A program made the position numbers and the translations under genes. From Hyphomicrobiales bacterium (GTDB lineage: Bacteria > Pseudomonadota > Alphaproteobacteria > Rhizobiales > Xanthobacteraceae), in assembly GCA_017305535.1 (NCBI GenBank), contig JAFKKN010000005.1, positions 248,001 to 312,000 of the forward strand: a stretch of DNA of 64,000 bases, written 5' to 3'. Below the pieces are notes generated by a model. The model made no database searches and had not been told where the DNA came from. It saw nothing but the letters and a program-made list of their open reading frames with translations. Positions 61,045 to 64,000 of the stretch are shown piece after piece (position 1 is the stretch's first letter; each line of letters starts with the position of its first letter).

Positions 61045-61089
61045 ATCCATCCTTTCAAGAAGATGGATGCCCGGATCAAGTCCGGGCAT
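61045..61089. repeat. REP-like palindromic element (type B, variant)
   Basis: ATCCAT/ATGGAT (61045-61050 / 61063-61068) encloses a small loop; ATGCCCGGAT and GTCCGGGCAT (61067-61089) form a hairpin ending in GACG as in the other type B copies. It lies between the M20 and folD genes, which are convergent. Confidence 0.6.
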
Positions 61090-61103
61090 GACGTCTGTTG
61101 GTT

Positions 61104-61988
61104 TTACACCGCCGGCGGCGGCAGGCCGCGAATCGCGCAGGCGGCGCGCAGCGTGTTAACCAGAAGGCAGGCGACGGTCATCTGGCCGACGCCGCCCGGA
61201 ACCGGCGTGATGGCACCGGCGATTGCGAGGGCTTCGGTAAAGGCGACGTCGCCGACCAGCCGGGTCTTGCCGTCGTCGCTCGGCAGGCGGGTGATGCCGA
61301 CGTCGATCACGGTGGCGCCGGGTTTGATCCAGTCGCCGCGCACCATTTCCGGCTTGCCGACGGCGGCGTAGACCAGATCGGCGCGGCGGCAGAGGTCCGG
61401 CAGGTCGCGCGAGCGCGAATGGGCGATGGTCACGGTGGCGTTTTCGTTGAGCAGCAATTGCACCAGCGGACGGCCGACCAGATTGGAGCGGCCGATCACC
61501 AGCGCGTCCATGCCCTCCAGCGACTCGTGAACGCTCTTGGTCAGGATGATGCAGCCGAGCGGTGTGCAGGGCGACAGCGCCGGCAGACCGCCAGCCAGCC
61601 GTCCGGCGTTGTTGGGATGCAGGCCGTCGACGTCCTTGGCCGGATCGATGGCGGCGATCACCGCCTCGGTGTCGAGCCCCTTCGGCAGCGGCAGTTGCAC
61701 CAGGATGCCGTGTACCGCCGGATCGCGGTTGAGGCGGCCGATCAGGCCGATCAGCTTGTCCTGCGTCACATCGGCAGGCAGCACGTGCTCGAACGAGGCC
61801 ATGCCGGCGGCCTGGGTCTGCTTGTGTTTGCTGCGGACATAAACTTCGCTTGCGGGGTCGTTGCCGACCAGCACCACCGCGAGGCCCGGCGTCAGGTCAT
61901 GATCGTGCTGGACCCGCGCTACTTCGTCGGCGACCCGCGCCCGAAGCTCGGCGGCAATGAGTTTTCCATCGATGATGCGCGCGGTCAT
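61104..61988 (-). CDS. folD: Bifunctional methylenetetrahydrofolate dehydrogenase/cyclohydrolase
   Basis: 294 residues. [23 protein letters not shown] contains the active-site Tyr/Lys; [30 protein letters not shown] and the NADP-binding [15 protein letters not shown], then [18 protein letters not shown] close the enzyme. It interconverts methylene-THF and formyl-THF. ATG 61988 has GAGGA upstream and is preferred over the in-frame start at 62003. Confidence 0.95.
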   Translation of the reverse strand: MTARIIDGKLIAAELRARVADEVARVQHDHDLTPGLAVVLVGNDPASEVYVRSKHKQTQAAGMASFEHVLPADVTQDKLIGLIGRLNRDPAVHGILVQLPLPKGLDTEAVIAAIDPAKDVDGLHPNNAGRLAGGLPALSPCTPLGCIILTKSVHESLEGMDALVIGRSNLVGRPLVQLLLNENATVTIAHSRSRDLPDLCRRADLVYAAVGKPEMVRGDWIKPGATVIDVGITRLPSDDGKTRLVGDVAFTEALAIAGAITPVPGGVGQMTVACLLVNTLRAACAIRGLPPPAV

Positions 61989-62003
61989 GTCGTCCTCTGT
62001 CAA

Positions 62004-62333
62004 TCAGATGTCATCAGCGGCTTTGGTTGCCACCAGAGCCTTCAGCGTCTCGCCGAGCCGGCGCGGATCGCCGTCGACCGCGACCTGCTTTAGTCGCGAA
62101 GTCGCGCCAGCCAGCAGACGAACGTTGCGCTTTGGCACCCCGAGAGCCTTGGCGAGCAGTTCCATCACGGCGCGGTTGGCTTCGCCGCCTTCGGCGATAG
62201 CCCGGACCCGGACTTTGACGACGCTCTTGCCGTTGGCCAGCGTTTCAACGCCGTCGATGTCGTCCCGCCCGCCACGGGGCGTCACCCGCAATGCGACACT
62301 GATGCCTTCCGTGGAATAGCGCCAAGGCTCCAT
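62004..62333 (-). CDS. DUF167 (YggU) family protein
   Basis: 109 residues with GISVALRVTPRGGRDDIDG and VKVRVRAIAEGGEANRAVMELLAKALGVPKRNVRLLAG, the family core (a small mixed fold). Function unknown. Linked to yggT (62365) and folD, a common order in alphaproteobacteria. Confidence 0.9.
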   Translation of the reverse strand: MEPWRYSTEGISVALRVTPRGGRDDIDGVETLANGKSVVKVRVRAIAEGGEANRAVMELLAKALGVPKRNVRLLAGATSRLKQVAVDGDPRRLGETLKALVATKAADDI

Positions 62334-62364
62334 TAGACCGGATCCATCAGCGGCCCGATAAGGC

Positions 62365-62655
62365 TCAGAACACGGCGGGATAGATGTAGTAGGTGATCAC
62401 CCGTTGAATGAACATGATGATCAGGATCAGGATGATCGGCGAAATGTCGAGGCCGCCGAGATTGGGCATGAAATTGCGGATCGGCCGCAGCAGTGGCTCG
62501 GTGATCCGGTACAGGAACTCGGCGACCGAAGCTACGAACTGGTTGCGGGTGTTGACCACATTGAACGCGATCAGCCACGACAAAATGGCGGAGGCGATGA
62601 GCAGCCAGACGTAGAGATCGAGGATGATGAGAACGATATCGAGAATGGCGCGCAT
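62365..62655 (-). CDS. YggT-family membrane protein
   Basis: 96 residues, two membrane segments (~4-30 and ~70-93). ILDIVLIILDLYVWLLIASAILSW and PLLRPIRNFMPNLGGLDISPI are the YggT motif pair. Implicated in envelope biogenesis and osmotic tolerance, not well defined. Same strand and order as DUF167 and folD; the three may be co-transcribed. Confidence 0.9.
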   Translation of the reverse strand: MRAILDIVLIILDLYVWLLIASAILSWLIAFNVVNTRNQFVASVAEFLYRITEPLLRPIRNFMPNLGGLDISPIILILIIMFIQRVITYYIYPAVF

Positions 62656-62859
62656 GGCGGGATAGGCTCGCGGGGTTGGTCGCGGGTTTCGAAAGGTTCG
62701 GTGGGGCGGAAACTATCGATTCAACCCCCGCTAAACAAGGGAAGTTCCGGCCCTTTTTGCGGCGGACACCCGGATGCGCGGCGTCCTTGACTTGGGGTCG
62801 GGCGGGATTTAAATGACGCCCACTTGCCGTTGGTGCAGTTCCAGTCGCCACGCTGCAAT

Positions 62860-62935
<76 letters not shown>

Positions 62936-63008
62936 GCCTTCGCTGGCTTCGCCAGCTACGGCTCGGCGAGCCACACTCCAACCTATCGAAGGCGAAGCCA
63001 GTGAAGGC
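62936..63008. repeat. 18-bp inverted repeat directly after tRNA-Ala
   Basis: GCCTTCGCTGGCTTCGCC (62936-62953) and GGCGAAGCCAGTGAAGGC (62991-63008) are complementary at 17 of 18 positions with a 37-base loop, starting at the base after the tRNA CCA. Further GAAGG/GCGAAG motifs continue to ~63045. It may be a tRNA-processing or terminator element, or a dispersed repeat that sits at tRNA ends. Confidence 0.6.
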
Positions 63009-63065
63009 TGCCGCGGCGTAGCCCGAAGGGCGAAGCCGGGCCGCTTCTGGACAGATCAATCCCCC

Positions 63066-63881
63066 TCACTTCCCCGTAAATCGCGGCGGGCGCTTTTCCA
63101 TGAAGCTCGCGACACCCTCGCGAAAATCCGCGCCAGCGAGCGCGACCGCCATTTCGCGGTTGGCGTCGATGGTGGCTTCCGCAAGCGTCTGGAACGGCAC
63201 GTCGTAAAGCTGCCGCTTGATCACTGCCATGGCCGACGGCGAGACGTTGTCGGCGAGATCGCGGGCGTAGGCATACGTCTGTTCGCGAAGCTGGTCCGGC
63301 GCATAGAGCCGGTTGACCAAGCCGATCCGCAGCGCTTCCTCACTCGACACCCGCCGCGCCGACAGTAGCAGATCGAGTGCGTTGGCGTGACCGACGATGT
63401 GCGGCAGCATCCAACTGATGCCGTGTTCGGCGATCAGGCCGCGCCGCGCGAAGGCGGTCGTGAACACGGTGTTGTCGGCGGCGAAGCGCACGTCGCAATA
63501 GAGCGCGTGCACCAGGCCGATGCCGGCGGTAGCGCCGTTCAGCATGCCGATGATCGGTTTCGCGATCGATGGATAGAAACCGTAGCGCGATTGCCAGTCC
63601 GGCCGCCGGTTCATGTCGAACGCCGGAATTTCATTGCCGCGCTTCTTGATGTCGGCGGGATCGAGGCCCTTCAGCGCATCCATGTCGGCGCCGGCGCAGA
63701 AACCGCGGCCCGCGCCAGTCAGCACGATGACGCGGACGCTGTCGTCGTTCGCCGCCTGCCCCATCGCTTCGCGCACCTCGCGCTCCATGGTCGGCGTCCA
63801 TGCATTCATGCGATCCGGCCGATTGAGCGTGACGGTCGCGACGCGATCCTCGACGCCGTAGAGAATGTCCTGATAGCCCAT
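63066..63881 (-). CDS. Enoyl-CoA hydratase/isomerase family protein
   Basis: 271-residue crotonase: VATVTLNRPDRMNAWTP, IVLTGAGRGFCAGADMDALKG (oxyanion-hole Gly) and KPIIGMLNGATAGIGLVHAL (second oxyanion loop), then RRGLIAEHGISWMLPHIVG with Glu at the usual catalytic-acid position. It acts on an enoyl- or acyl-CoA, but hydratase versus isomerase is not decided. GGGAGG precedes ATG 63881. A truncated gene lies just upstream on the same strand. Confidence 0.88.
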   Translation of the reverse strand: MGYQDILYGVEDRVATVTLNRPDRMNAWTPTMEREVREAMGQAANDDSVRVIVLTGAGRGFCAGADMDALKGLDPADIKKRGNEIPAFDMNRRPDWQSRYGFYPSIAKPIIGMLNGATAGIGLVHALYCDVRFAADNTVFTTAFARRGLIAEHGISWMLPHIVGHANALDLLLSARRVSSEEALRIGLVNRLYAPDQLREQTYAYARDLADNVSPSAMAVIKRQLYDVPFQTLAEATIDANREMAVALAGADFREGVASFMEKRPPRFTGK

Positions 63882-63893
63882 CGTGTCCTCCCG

Positions 63894-64000
63894 TTATTTG
63901 TCAGTCGTGCCGGCTTTCGGCCGCGCCAGATAGGCGACGGTCTCCGGCCGCTCTTTCAGCCAGCCGGTCCAGCGGTTGAAAACCTTGTTCATGCGCTCCG
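63894..64000 (-). CDS. C-terminal end of an unidentified protein (partial)
   Basis: The last ~35 residues of a gene that continues past the right edge end in FNRWTGWLKERPETVAYLA and RPKAGTTDK, with stop TAA at 63894-63896. The stop is 13 bases before the enoyl-CoA hydratase start, so they likely form an operon. Too little is present to name the family. Confidence 0.6.
   Translation of the reverse strand, partial: ERMNKVFNRWTGWLKERPETVAYLARPKAGTTDK

Overview
The window looks like chromosome of a high-GC alphaproteobacterium of the Bradyrhizobium/Rhodopseudomonas/Afipia group. The evidence is the divergent tlpA / argH-lptM-lysA layout, the ftsE-ftsX-DUF218-plsC string, the etfB-etfA-hbd string, a TIGR02302-type protein, paired acyl-CoA dehydrogenases of the PimC/PimD type, and short palindromic intergenic repeats. 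I see no prophage, insertion sequence, CRISPR array or rRNA. One tRNA gene, tRNA-Ala(CGC), is present.

Layout. 1-8.2 kb: start of an exported ABC binding protein, a Gly/Tyr/His-rich exported protein, a HisE paralogue, a YqaA/DedA membrane protein, a Cys-rich exported protein, a nitronate monooxygenase, a thioesterase, a hybrid histidine kinase and two small hypotheticals. 8.2-13.1 kb: an ArsB/NhaD-type permease, a trypsin-like/PDZ protein that has lost its catalytic triad, and a membrane-anchored nitrite reductase fusing cytochrome c, cupredoxin and a complete NirK. 13.1-26.7 kb: a 3-hydroxybutyryl-CoA dehydrogenase, then an accessory catabolic cluster. That cluster is an ordered operon of enolase-superfamily enzyme, M24 pita-bread protein, ABC importer (ATPase, permease, binding protein), NAD(P)-binding protein, SDR, opine dehydrogenase-like protein, FMN 2-hydroxyacid dehydrogenase and RidA. 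It is followed by a GntR/FCD regulator and a DadA-like FAD oxidoreductase led by a tandem glycine riboswitch. A 20-bp-arm perfect palindrome lies on the operon promoter. 26.7-43.5 kb: acyl-CoA dehydrogenase pair, HNH nuclease, DUF2855, AlkA-type glycosylase, GluQ, histidine kinase, BrkB/YihY protein, HIG1 protein, corrinoid adenosyltransferase, EtfBA-Hbd, YjfB-like protein, VOC/DUF1428/DUF899/GST/SRPBCC/ArsR cluster and TlpA. 43.6-64 kb: mostly housekeeping genes (argH, lptM, lysA, ftsEX, plsC, ppa, folD, yggT), several oxidoreductases, tRNA-Ala and an enoyl-CoA hydratase.

How it fits together. The most distinctive region is 14.4-26.7 kb. An importer, two or three NAD(P)/FMN dehydrogenases, an opine-dehydrogenase fold enzyme, an enolase-superfamily enzyme and RidA suggest uptake and breakdown of an N-substituted amino-acid or hydroxy-acid compound. 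The glycine-sensing leader of the adjacent FAD oxidase suggests glycine, or a compound related to it, is an intermediate. The substrate cannot be named from sequence. The second distinctive locus is the three-module nitrite reductase, with a TTGCG-N4-CGCAA dyad upstream that suggests control by an FNR/CRP-superfamily nitrogen-oxide or oxygen regulator.
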